64,000 bases of DNA from Xanthobacter sp. NM-25. Its GTDB lineage: Bacteria > Pseudomonadota > Alphaproteobacteria > Rhizobiales > Xanthobacteraceae. The stretch is from positions 310,001 through 374,000 of the forward strand of contig NZ_JACBFS010000005.1 of NCBI RefSeq assembly GCF_022138605.1. The letters are read 5' to 3'. Of this stretch, positions 35,710 through 43,845 are shown piece by piece (position 1 is the stretch's first letter; the number at the start of each line of letters is the position of its first letter). The position numbers were made by a program, and so were the translations under genes. Under the pieces are notes generated by a model, which saw nothing but the letters and a program-made list of their open reading frames with translations, did not search any database and had not been told where the DNA came from.

Positions 35710-35757
35710 GCGGGGGAAGTCTAACCCCCGCCCGGCAATGGACTTTCGCATTGCCGG
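35710..35757. terminator. Two tandem hairpins between glcF and thiE
   Basis: First stem GCGGGGG/CCCCCGC (35710-35731, loop AAGTCTAA); second stem CCGGCAATG/CATTGCCGG (35732-35757, loop GACTTTCG). Read leftward they follow the glcF stop by about 18 bases. No T-run, so attenuation or partial termination before thiE is the likely role. Confidence 0.45.
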
Positions 35758-35774
35758 CAACAATGGGTGCCGGC

Positions 35775-37067
35775 TCAGGCCGCGGCCTCGGCGAGGGCGC
35801 CGGGGCGGGGGCCGCCGGTGGCCCAGTCGAGCAGCTCCACCGTGTGCACCACGGGCAGCGCCGTGCCGGAGGCGATCTGGGTGAGGCAGCCGATGTTGCC
35901 GGCGGCGATCATCTGCGGCCGCAGGGCCTCCAGCGTGTCCACCTTGCGGGTCTTCAGCGCGTCCGCGAGCTCGGATTGCAGCATGTTGTAGGTGCCGGCC
36001 GAGCCGCAGCACAGGTGCGGGTCGAACGGCTCCACCACCTCGAACCCGGCCTGCCGCAGCAGCGCCACCGGCGGGCTTTTCACCTTCTGCCCATGCTGCA
36101 GCGAGCAGGCGGAATGATAGGCCACCCGCCCGCCGGGCCCGTGCGCCGCCGGCAGGTCCTGGGCGGCGAGGAATTCGGTGATGTCCCGCACCTTGCCGGC
36201 AAGCGCGGCCGCACGCCCGGCGAAGGTAGGATCGCCGGCCAGCATGTGGCCATAGTCCTTGAGGGTGGTGCCGCAGCCGGAGGCGGTGACCAACAGCGCA
36301 TCGAGCGGGCCCGCCGTCTCGAACGCCCTGACATTGGCGCGGGCAAAGGCCCGGGCCTCCTCGGAGCGGCCCATGTGGTGGGGCAGGGCCCCGCAGCAGC
36401 CCTGACCGGCCACCCGCACCACCTCCACCCCCATGCGGTTGAGAAGGCGGATGGCGGCGGCGTCGATGGCCGGTTGCAGCACCTGCTGGGCGCAGCCCGC
36501 GAGCAGCGCCACCCGCGCCTTTCGCGGCCCCGCCGGGGCATGCACACCGCCATCCCGCGCTGCCGGCGGCACCTTGTGGGGCGCCAGGCGCAGCATGGCG
36601 GCGAGGGGGGCGAGCCCCGCCCGCTCCAGCAGGCCGGCGAACGGTCGCCCCAGGGCCGCCGCCTTCAAGGCCAGGCGGAAGCGGCGCGGATAGGGCAGCA
36701 CCCGGGCGATGAGGGCGCGCACCAGCCGTTCGGAGCGCGGCCGCGCATAGGTTTCCTCGATATGAGCGCGGGCGTGATCGACGAGGTGCATATAGTCCAC
36801 GCCCGAAGGGCAGGTGCTGGTGCAGGAGAGGCACGACAGGCAGCGGTCGATGGGCCCCACCTCCTCGGCGGTGGCGGGCCGGCCATTCTCCAGCATGTCC
36901 TTGATGAGATAGATGCGCCCGCGCGGACTGTCGCGCTCGTCCCCTTTCAGCACATAGGTGGGACAGGTGGCGGTGCAGAACCCGCAATGGACGCAGGCCC
37001 GCAGGATCCGGTCCACCTCGGCAAGCCGCGGATCAAGGAGCTGCGCGGGCGAAAAATGGGTCTGCAT
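35775..37067 (-). CDS. glcF: Glycolate oxidase iron-sulfur subunit GlcF
   Basis: 430 aa. Two ferredoxin-type 4Fe-4S motifs lie at the N-terminus (CVHCGFCTATCP near residue 36; CLSCLSCTSTCP near 87), and two CCG domains follow (CCGALPHH and CCGSAGTY). Transfers electrons from the GlcD flavin to the respiratory chain at the membrane. Last of the glcDEF trio, 52 bp after glcE. Confidence 0.95.
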   Translation of the reverse strand: MQTHFSPAQLLDPRLAEVDRILRACVHCGFCTATCPTYVLKGDERDSPRGRIYLIKDMLENGRPATAEEVGPIDRCLSCLSCTSTCPSGVDYMHLVDHARAHIEETYARPRSERLVRALIARVLPYPRRFRLALKAAALGRPFAGLLERAGLAPLAAMLRLAPHKVPPAARDGGVHAPAGPRKARVALLAGCAQQVLQPAIDAAAIRLLNRMGVEVVRVAGQGCCGALPHHMGRSEEARAFARANVRAFETAGPLDALLVTASGCGTTLKDYGHMLAGDPTFAGRAAALAGKVRDITEFLAAQDLPAAHGPGGRVAYHSACSLQHGQKVKSPPVALLRQAGFEVVEPFDPHLCCGSAGTYNMLQSELADALKTRKVDTLEALRPQMIAAGNIGCLTQIASGTALPVVHTVELLDWATGGPRPGALAEAAA

Positions 37068-37119
37068 GGCTCAGCGTCCGGGGCGGGCGGGGAAGGGCGG
37101 GAGCGCACGGGATGGCATG

Positions 37120-38328
37120 TCACCAGCCCTCGTGCATGCGGCCGCGGTTGAGGAGGCCGGCCGGGTCGAAGCTGGATTTCACCCGGGCCGTCAGGGCGGC
37201 GAGTGGCTCGTCGAGGGGCTGGAACACGGCGGTCCGTGCCCGCTCCTCAGCTGTGGCGCGCAGGAGTGTGGCATGACCGCCTGAGGCTGCAAGGGCCGTC
37301 CGCACCGTGTCCGCTTCCGATCGCGGGCCCGGCAGCGCCAGCCAGATGAGGCCGCCGCCCCAGTCGCAGAAGGCTTCGGCATCGAGGGTGGCGCAGAGCC
37401 GCGCGGCCAGGGCGGGGCCGGCCATGGGGGCCGTGGAGAGGCGCCACAGGGCGCGCTCGGGAGTGCCGACGAAGGGCGCCACGTCCCGCACCGCGCTCCA
37501 GAGCGCCGCCGAGGGTGTTTCGCGCATCACCGTGCAGGGACCGAAGGGGATGAGGACGCGGGCCAGCATATCCCGCCGGGCCCGCACCGAGGGGCCGAAG
37601 CCCTCCAGCCGCAGCAGCACCGTCGCCGTATCCGGGCATCCCGGCAGCCGCGCCGCCACCGGGGCCGGGGCATAAGCGGCGCCGGAGACCTCGCAGGAGG
37701 AGCCCAGCGCCGCGCTCATGGCCGCCGCCGCCGCCTCCGGCGAGAGGCCCTCGAGCCGCACCGTCTCCTGGGTTTCGGGGCGCGGCAGCACCTTGAGGGT
37801 GATCTCGGTGGCGACGCCCAGGGTGCCGAAGGCGCCGGCGAACAGGCGCGGCAGGTCGTAGCCGGTGACGTTCTTCACCACCCGCCCGCCGGACTTGAAC
37901 AGCTCGCCGCGCCCCGACACTGCCTTGAGGCCCAAAGTATGGTCGCGCACGGCGCCGGCGCTGATGCGGCGGGGGCCGGCGAGATTGGTGGCGACAAGCC
38001 CGCCGAGGCTGCCCGCCCGCGCCGCGCCGCCGAACAGGGGGGCAAGGTCCGCCGGCTCGAAGGCCAGCATCTGGCCGCTTTGGGCCAGCATGTCCTCGAT
38101 GTCCCGGCGCGGCGTACCGCAGCGGGCGGAGAGCACCAGCTCTTCCGGCTCGTAGAGGGTGATGCCGGAGAGGGCGGAGAGGTCCAGCACCGTGTCGGCC
38201 ACCACCGGGCGGCCGAGCGCCGTGAGGCTGCCGGTGCCGCGGATCTCCAGGGTGCGGCCGTTCGCACCGGCGGCGGTGACGGCGTCGACCACATCCTGCG
38301 GATCGCGGGCGAGGAGGGTTTGCGGCAT
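37120..38328 (-). CDS. glcE: Glycolate oxidase subunit GlcE
   Basis: 402 aa from ATG 38328 (a GTG at 38334 would add two residues). FAD-binding domain at the N-terminus (RGTGSLTALGRP near residue 32; GSLGGLVATNLAGPRR near 107) and a shorter C-terminal FAD-linked oxidase domain than GlcD. Partner of GlcD in the flavoprotein part of glycolate oxidase. Seven bases separate it from glcD. Confidence 0.94.
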   Translation of the reverse strand: MPQTLLARDPQDVVDAVTAAGANGRTLEIRGTGSLTALGRPVVADTVLDLSALSGITLYEPEELVLSARCGTPRRDIEDMLAQSGQMLAFEPADLAPLFGGAARAGSLGGLVATNLAGPRRISAGAVRDHTLGLKAVSGRGELFKSGGRVVKNVTGYDLPRLFAGAFGTLGVATEITLKVLPRPETQETVRLEGLSPEAAAAAMSAALGSSCEVSGAAYAPAPVAARLPGCPDTATVLLRLEGFGPSVRARRDMLARVLIPFGPCTVMRETPSAALWSAVRDVAPFVGTPERALWRLSTAPMAGPALAARLCATLDAEAFCDWGGGLIWLALPGPRSEADTVRTALAASGGHATLLRATAEERARTAVFQPLDEPLAALTARVKSSFDPAGLLNRGRMHEGW

Positions 38329-38335
38329 CGTCACC

Positions 38336-39958
38336 TCAGAACCGCGGCAGGTCGGGGAAGGGCAGGGCGCCGCCGCTCACATGCATGCGGCCCATCTCGG
38401 CGCAGCGGTGGAGGGTGGGGAACACCTTGCCGGGATTGAGCAGGTTCTGGTCGTCGAACGCGCATTTGAGACGCAGCTGCTGGGCGAGATCCACCGCGTC
38501 GAACATCTCCGGCATGAGGTCGCGCTTCTCGATGCCGACCCCGTGCTCGCCGGTGAGCACGCCGCCCACCTCCACGCACAATCGCAGGATGTCGGCGCCG
38601 AACGCCTCGGCCGCCTCCAGCTCTCCGGGCGCATTGGCGTCATACCGAATGAGCGGGTGCAGATTGCCGTCGCCCGCATGGAATACATTGGCCACCCGCA
38701 GCCCGTGCCGGTGCGACAGCTCGCGCATGCGGGCCAGAACGAAGGGCAGCTGGCGGCGGGGAATGGTGCCGTCCATGCACAGATAGTCCGGGGAAATGCG
38801 CCCCACCGCGGGGAACGCCGCCTTGCGCCCGGCCCAGAAGCCGAGCCGCTCCTCTTCGCTCTGGGACACCCGCAGCGTGGTGGCGCCGCAGGCCTGCGCA
38901 TGGGCGGTGACCGCATCGAGCAGATGGGCGCACTCGGCTTCCGGCCCGTCCAGCTCGATGATGAGCAGGGCCTCCACATCCAGCGGATAGCCCACGTTCA
39001 CGAACGCCTCGGCGGCGGCGATGGCGTCCTTGTCCATCATCTCGATGCCGGCGGGGATGATGCCGGCGGCGATGATCTGCGCCACGCAGTCGCCGGCGCT
39101 CTCGGAGGTGGGAAAGCCCACCAGCACCGCCCGCGCCGTATCCGGCTTCTTGAGCAGGCGCACGGTGACTTCGGTCACCACCCCCAGCAGGCCTTCCGAG
39201 CCGATGATGACGGAGAGGAGGTCGAGCCCGCCGGCGTCCAGGTGCTTGCCGCCCAGGCGCACGATCTCGCCGGTGATGAGGGCCAGCTCCACCCCCAGCA
39301 CATTGTTGGTGGTGAGGCCGTATTTGAGGCAGTGCACGCCGCCGGAATTCTCCGCCACATTGCCGCCGATGGTGCAGGCGATCTGCGAGGAGGGATCGGG
39401 GGCATAATAGAAGCCCAGGTGCTCCACCGCCTTGGTGATGCCGAGGTTGGTCACCCCCGGCTCCACCACGGCGCAGCGGTTGGCGGTGTCGATCTCGCGG
39501 ATGCGGGTGAACTTGGCCATGCCCAGCAGCACCGCATCGGCCAGCGGCAGGGCGCCGCCCGAAAGGGAGGTGCCGGCGCCGCGCGGCACCACGCGGATGG
39601 CGTTGTCGTGGCAATATTTCAGCACCGCCGCCACCTCGTCCGTGGTGGCCGGCAGCACCACCACCAGGGGCAATTGCCTGTGGGCGGTGAGGGCATCGGA
39701 TTCATAGGGGCGCATGGCCCGCTCGTGGGCGATCACGCTGTCCGCGCCCACCAGACGCGCCAGATCGGCGACGATCTGGTCCCGCCGCGCCAGCACCGCC
39801 GCATCGGGCGCGGGCATGACGAGGCGGGAGCCATCATGTGACCCGTCATGCATGCGCTGCTGAGCGCTTTCCTCCGCGCTTTCCTCCGCGCTTTCCTCCG
39901 CTGTTGCCGCCGTGCTCTCCTGCGGTCCGCCGTGCGGCCGCGCGCCCGCGTCTCCCAT
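38336..39958 (-). CDS. glcD: Glycolate oxidase subunit GlcD
   Basis: Catalytic FAD subunit oxidising glycolate to glyoxylate. FAD-binding motif PRGAGTSLSGGALPLADAV and the C-terminal FAD-oxidase motif (VGGVLTGEHGVGIEKRD, ending NPGKVFP) are complete. I chose ATG 39958, with GGGGGAG five bases upstream; this gives 540 aa, about 40 more than E. coli GlcD. The extra N-terminus holds a 3x EESA repeat encoded by a 12-bp tandem repeat. A start at MPAPDAAV would give normal length but has no ribosome site. Confidence 0.92.
   Translation of the reverse strand: MGDAGARPHGGPQESTAATAEESAEESAEESAQQRMHDGSHDGSRLVMPAPDAAVLARRDQIVADLARLVGADSVIAHERAMRPYESDALTAHRQLPLVVVLPATTDEVAAVLKYCHDNAIRVVPRGAGTSLSGGALPLADAVLLGMAKFTRIREIDTANRCAVVEPGVTNLGITKAVEHLGFYYAPDPSSQIACTIGGNVAENSGGVHCLKYGLTTNNVLGVELALITGEIVRLGGKHLDAGGLDLLSVIIGSEGLLGVVTEVTVRLLKKPDTARAVLVGFPTSESAGDCVAQIIAAGIIPAGIEMMDKDAIAAAEAFVNVGYPLDVEALLIIELDGPEAECAHLLDAVTAHAQACGATTLRVSQSEEERLGFWAGRKAAFPAVGRISPDYLCMDGTIPRRQLPFVLARMRELSHRHGLRVANVFHAGDGNLHPLIRYDANAPGELEAAEAFGADILRLCVEVGGVLTGEHGVGIEKRDLMPEMFDAVDLAQQLRLKCAFDDQNLLNPGKVFPTLHRCAEMGRMHVSGGALPFPDLPRF
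39864..39899 (-). repeat. Three tandem 12-bp repeats in the 5' end of glcD
   Basis: Unit GCGCTTTCCTCC on the plus strand, three perfect copies (39864-39875, 39876-39887, 39888-39899). In glcD they encode (EESA)3. The unit keeps the frame, so copy number could vary without breaking the gene. Confidence 0.85.
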
Positions 39959-39987
39959 GCCGGCTCCCCCGCTCCATTCTGTTTGGT

Positions 39988-40032
39988 GCAATTATAATCG
40001 GTTCCGCGGAAAAGGTGGTCGCCGATTATTGC
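39988..40032. promoter_or_regulatory. LysR-type operator candidate between glcD and its divergent regulator
   Basis: Imperfect inverted repeat: GCAAT-TAT-AATCGG (39988-40001) against CCGATT-ATTGC (40022-40032), enclosing the perfect palindrome TTCCGCGGAA (40002-40011). Located in the 130-bp gap between the glc operon and the lysR gene, as expected for a regulator controlling both directions. Confidence 0.5.
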
Positions 40033-40088
40033 GCTGTCGGATAAAGTGAGTTGGAAAAACGGAATAATTGCCGGGCGACGCCGCGCCG

Positions 40089-41027
40089 ATGATCGACAAC
40101 CTCGCCGACCTTGAGATCTTCTCCCGCATCGTCACCGCCGGCAGCCTGTCGGCGGCCGGCCGCGAGATGGGCCTGTCGCCGCCGGTGGTGTCGAAGCGGG
40201 TGCAGCGGCTGGAGGAGCGGCTGGGCACGCGGCTGTTCCAGCGCACCACCCGCAAGGTCACGCTCACTGAAGCCGGGGAAGGCTTCTACGAGCGGGTGGT
40301 GGCAATCCTGGCGGCGGTGGAAGAGGCGGAGGACGCGCTGGCCCATGGCTCGGCCGATGCGCGCGGCCTTTTGCGGGTGTCGGCGCCCACCTCGTTCGGC
40401 CGCATGCACATCGCCCCCCATATCGGACCTCTGCTCAAGGCCAACCCCGGCCTGACCGTGGACCTCGAGCTCACCGACGCCTTCGTGGACATCGTCGGCG
40501 AAGGGTTCGACCTTGCCATTCGCATTGCCGATCTCGACGATTCCAGCCTGGTGGCGCGCCGCCTCGCTCCGGTGCACCGGGTGCTGTGCGCCACCCCCGA
40601 TTATCTCGCGCGGGCGGGCACGCCCAGAGATATCGAGGCGCTCTCCGGCCATGTGCTGCTGGCCACCCATTCCCAGGATCCATGGCGACTGGAGGGGCCG
40701 GAGGGACCGGTGACCCTGCGGATCGCGGCGCCGCTGCGCACCAATTCCAACGAGGTGGTGCGCGCCGCCGTTCTCGCCTCTGTCGGCATCGCCCTGCGCT
40801 CCACCTGGGACGTGGGGCCGGAGCTGCGGTCCGGGGCGCTCCAGGTGGTGCTGCCGCAGTGGCATGCCTCCCGCCGGGTGGGGGTGTTCGCGGTCTATCC
40901 CAGCCGGCGGTTCCTGCCGCTGAAGGTGCGGCTGTTCATCGATCACCTGGCCGCCCGCTTCGGGCCGCTGCCGCCGTGGGACGAGGGATTGGGCGGCCTT
41001 TTGGCCGGCACCGCCAGCACAGCGTGA
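40089..41027 (+). CDS. LysR-family transcriptional regulator, probably of glcDEF
   Basis: 312 aa from ATG 40089. N-terminal winged HTH (LADLEIFSRIVTAGSLSAAGREMGLSPPVVSKRVQRLEERLG) and a substrate-binding domain from about residue 90. The segment FVDIVGEGFDLAIRIADLDDSSLVARRLAPVHRVLCATP is typical of the DsdC/AaeR-like branch. Divergent from glcD with an inverted repeat between them, so it most likely controls glycolate oxidation. Confidence 0.92.
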   Translation: MIDNLADLEIFSRIVTAGSLSAAGREMGLSPPVVSKRVQRLEERLGTRLFQRTTRKVTLTEAGEGFYERVVAILAAVEEAEDALAHGSADARGLLRVSAPTSFGRMHIAPHIGPLLKANPGLTVDLELTDAFVDIVGEGFDLAIRIADLDDSSLVARRLAPVHRVLCATPDYLARAGTPRDIEALSGHVLLATHSQDPWRLEGPEGPVTLRIAAPLRTNSNEVVRAAVLASVGIALRSTWDVGPELRSGALQVVLPQWHASRRVGVFAVYPSRRFLPLKVRLFIDHLAARFGPLPPWDEGLGGLLAGTASTA

Positions 41028-41089
41028 AAACGGGTTGGCCGCGCCGGGCATGTGCGCCATAAGGGCCGCATCCCTCCCAATTGGCCCCC

Positions 41090-41803
41090 ATGCCCCAGAC
41101 CTCACATTCCCCCACCACGTTCACCCTGGCCGGCACCGCCGAAGGGCTGCGCGCCATGATGCCCCTCATTCCGGGGCTGTTCGTGTTCGCCATGGCGTTC
41201 GGCGCGGCGGCGGCCCAGAAGGGGCTGACCCTCGTGGAGGCCAGCCTGTTCAGCGCCATGGTGTTCGCCGGCCTCGCCCAGATGGTGGCGCTGGAGGGCT
41301 GGACCCAGCATTGGTCGGTGACCGCCTTGCTCACCCTCGGCCTTTTGACCATGGCGGTGAACACGCGCCACGTGCTGATGGCGGCGGCCCTGCGGCCCTG
41401 GTTCGCGCCACTGCCGGCCTGGCAATCCTATGGCGCGCTGCTGCTGCTGGCCGATAACAATTGGGCGCTGGCCATGCGCTATCGGACCCAGGGCGGGTCG
41501 GACGCGGGCTATTTCGTCGGCGCCGGCTTCATCACCTGGCTGTTCTGGGTGATCGGCACCGCCGCCGGCCATGTGGTGGGCGGCGGCATTCCCGATCCCA
41601 AGCAGGTGGGGATCGACGTGGTGGTGCCGGCCTTTTTCATCGCCATCCTCATTCCCAATTGGAAGGGCCGGCGCGAGGCGGTGGGCTGGGGCGTCGCCGC
41701 CGCTGTCGCCATCGGCGTGTCGTTCGTGCTGCCGGGCTGGTGGTTCATCGTCATCGGCGCGCTGGCAGGCGCCCTGGCGGGGGGATTCACCGATGAGCGC
41801 TGA
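41090..41803 (+). CDS. AzlC family branched-chain amino acid exporter, large subunit
   Basis: 237 aa from ATG 41090, about 6 transmembrane segments. The AzlC pattern is clear: MMPLIPGLFVFAMAFGAAAAQKG near residue 23 and LLTMAVNTRHVLMAAALRPWF near 85. Works with AzlD as an inner-membrane exporter of branched-chain amino acids or analogues. Overlaps azlD by 11 bp. Confidence 0.9.
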   Translation: MPQTSHSPTTFTLAGTAEGLRAMMPLIPGLFVFAMAFGAAAAQKGLTLVEASLFSAMVFAGLAQMVALEGWTQHWSVTALLTLGLLTMAVNTRHVLMAAALRPWFAPLPAWQSYGALLLLADNNWALAMRYRTQGGSDAGYFVGAGFITWLFWVIGTAAGHVVGGGIPDPKQVGIDVVVPAFFIAILIPNWKGRREAVGWGVAAAVAIGVSFVLPGWWFIVIGALAGALAGGFTDER

Positions 41804-42098
41804 GCTTGGCACCCTGCTCGCCATCTCGGTGATGGCGCTGGCCACGGTCTTCAACCGGGCGGCGGGCTTCTTCCTCATGCGGCTGGTGCCCATCACCCCA
41901 CGGGTGCGCCGGGTGCTGGATGCCCTGCCGGGCGCCCTGCTGGTGGCGCTGCTCGCCCCCGGGGCCGTGCGCGGTGATCGCGGCATGATCGCCGGGCTGG
42001 TGGCGGCGGTGCTGGTGGCCCGCTTCCTGCGCAGCGACATTCTGGCGGTGGTGGCCGCCATGGTGGCGGCGGCGGCGGTGCGCTTCTTCTGGCCCTGA
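41793..42098 (+). CDS. AzlD domain protein, small subunit of the branched-chain amino acid exporter
   Basis: 101 aa, ATG 41793 inside the end of azlC. Three to four hydrophobic segments; conserved ATVFNRAAGFFLMRLVPITPRVRRVLDALP block. Small partner of AzlC. Followed by a strong hairpin at 42185-42223. Confidence 0.9.
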   Translation: MSAELGTLLAISVMALATVFNRAAGFFLMRLVPITPRVRRVLDALPGALLVALLAPGAVRGDRGMIAGLVAAVLVARFLRSDILAVVAAMVAAAAVRFFWP

Positions 42099-42184
42099 GC
42101 CCGCGCGCCGAAGCGGGGTGGATTGACGGTCTGTCTTGCAGATCTGGGGCCATCCCGCCCCTGTGCTCCTTCCCCACCCGGAAA

Positions 42185-42223
42185 GACGAAGGCCGCGGAT
42201 CCAGGGGGGCCGCGGCCTTCGTC
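42185..42223. terminator. Strong hairpin between azlD and the alpha/beta hydrolase
   Basis: Perfect 14-bp stem GACGAAGGCCGCGG/CCGCGGCCTTCGTC with an 11-nt loop, between convergent genes ending at 42098 and 42263. Likely terminator for both directions. Confidence 0.65.
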
Positions 42224-42262
42224 TGATCTGAGGACCTCCCGTGCGGGTGGCCCGAGCGGCGT

Positions 42263-42949
42263 TCACATCGCCTTCTTGTCGCTGGTGGTGGCGGCCTGGC
42301 TGCCCGGCGCCGGCGTGGGGGCCGCGGGCTGGGACGGCTTGGCCACCGGCCGCGGCTTGGGCTTGCGCCGCACGCCGAGGGCGCGCACCTGGCTCACCAC
42401 TTCCGAATGCAGCTGCGGCGACTTCTCGATGTTGAAATGATCGATGGCCGCCACCTGGTCGAGGTTGCGGTTGATCAGCTTGCCACGGAAGCCGGGGCCG
42501 GCGGTGAGCCGCTTTCCGTAGCCGTTATTGGACTGGTAGTAGTTCACGAAGCGCCCGGAGGCGGCACCCACGGTGTTCACGCCCACCGGATCGAAGGTGA
42601 CCACAAGAGTGGGCGGGGTGCCGAGAGCGGTGAGGCGCTCGGCCATCTGGATGGCGGCATCGGCGCCCAGGGAGTGGCCGACCACCACGATGGGGAAGCG
42701 GCCCTTGGCGCGGCTTTCCGCAGAGGCCATGTCGGCCAGGGACTGCCATTGGCCATATTCATACACGGTGGCGGGAATGCCGCGGGCATTGAGCTTGGCC
42801 GCGAGGTCGTCCAGACCATAGGAAAACACATTGGCCAGGCCCCGCATGAGGTAGACATGCGGGGTGCCCTGGGCGGCGGCGGGCCGCACGGCGATGGTCA
42901 GGAACAGCGCTGCGAACAGCGCCACAGCGAAGCGCAAGCGGGACAACAT
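42263..42949 (-). CDS. Secreted alpha/beta hydrolase (lipase/thioesterase-like)
   Basis: 228 aa from ATG 42949 with a Sec signal peptide (LRFAVALFAALFLTIAVRPAAAQG, cleavage after AAA near residue 28). Nucleophile elbow GHSLGAD (near residue 96) and a likely acid in TFDPVGV. The C-terminal 30 residues are Pro/Ala/Lys-rich and look disordered. Probably periplasmic; substrate not recognisable. Confidence 0.8.
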   Translation of the reverse strand: MLSRLRFAVALFAALFLTIAVRPAAAQGTPHVYLMRGLANVFSYGLDDLAAKLNARGIPATVYEYGQWQSLADMASAESRAKGRFPIVVVGHSLGADAAIQMAERLTALGTPPTLVVTFDPVGVNTVGAASGRFVNYYQSNNGYGKRLTAGPGFRGKLINRNLDQVAAIDHFNIEKSPQLHSEVVSQVRALGVRRKPKPRPVAKPSQPAAPTPAPGSQAATTSDKKAM

Positions 42950-43152
42950 AGGCACACCATCAATCGTGATCGCTGACTTCTGCCGTCAATTTGGCCGAGC
43001 GGCAACCCAAGTTTGGGGAATGGCCGCCGGCAGACCCGGCGCAAGGGGCGTTTTGTGTCAGGTCCGTGACCTCGCTGCATCAGCGCGGGGCCATCTGCCG
43101 CAAGGTCTGACGTTGGGACACTTCCGGCGGGGGCGCGCCAGCGGGGCCGGCC

Positions 43153-43845
43153 TCAGCTCGGTGCGCCCACCAGCAGCACGTGCAGGCTGCGCGGGCCATG
43201 GGCGCCCAGCAGCAGGGTCTGCTCGATGTCGGCGGAGCGCGACGGGCCGGTGATCATGTTGATGGCCCGCGGCAGCTGGCCATCGGGGAACTGCGCGCGC
43301 ACCCGGGCCCAGGCGGTTTCATAGTCCGCCACCACGTCCTTCGCCTCCAGCACCACCAGGTGGTGGTCGGGCAGGAAATTGAGGGTGGTCGGGTTGTCGG
43401 CGCCGGAGAACAGCACCAGCGTGCCGGATTCGGCGATGCCGGCGAAGGCGTGGGACAGGCCCACCGGCTGGCGGCCGTCGGACGGGCCGATCCACACGTC
43501 GATCTGCGGCGCGCTGCTCCAGGGCAGAGCCGCAAGGCGGGGATCGGCGCCGCGCAGCAGCTTCAGGGGCAGGTCGCGGGTGGAGAGGTAGGCGGCGATG
43601 GCGCCGGGCACCTCGGCGGCGGAGGCCAGGTGATCGAGCGAGCTGGCGGCGCCGAGCGCCATGGCCTTGAACAGCTCCAGCCGTTCCGCCGGCGGCAGCT
43701 GGGCGCGGGCGGGGATGACGCCGGCCGGGTGGCTGGCGAGCCGCGCCTCCACCTCCTGGCGCCGCGGCGCCTCGCGGGAGGTGACGCCCAGGGCCCGCCG
43801 GACCGACGCCAGCACCGTATCGCGGGAAGACGGCGTTGATGTCAT
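43153..43845 (-). CDS. lutC: Lactate utilization protein LutC
   Basis: 230 aa from ATG 43845, overlapping the lutB stop by 4 bp. LUD domain with QIDVWIGPSDGRQPVGLSHAFAGIAESGTLVLFSG and a C-terminal ITGPSRSADIEQTLLLGAHGPRSLHVLLVG. Part of the LutABC iron-sulfur oxidase that converts L-lactate to pyruvate. Confidence 0.94.
   Translation of the reverse strand: MTSTPSSRDTVLASVRRALGVTSREAPRRQEVEARLASHPAGVIPARAQLPPAERLELFKAMALGAASSLDHLASAAEVPGAIAAYLSTRDLPLKLLRGADPRLAALPWSSAPQIDVWIGPSDGRQPVGLSHAFAGIAESGTLVLFSGADNPTTLNFLPDHHLVVLEAKDVVADYETAWARVRAQFPDGQLPRAINMITGPSRSADIEQTLLLGAHGPRSLHVLLVGAPS

Noticed and set aside
35644..35774. TPP riboswitch upstream of thiE
   Set aside because: No CTGAGA or other conserved THI-box element on the minus strand; only two simple hairpins are seen.
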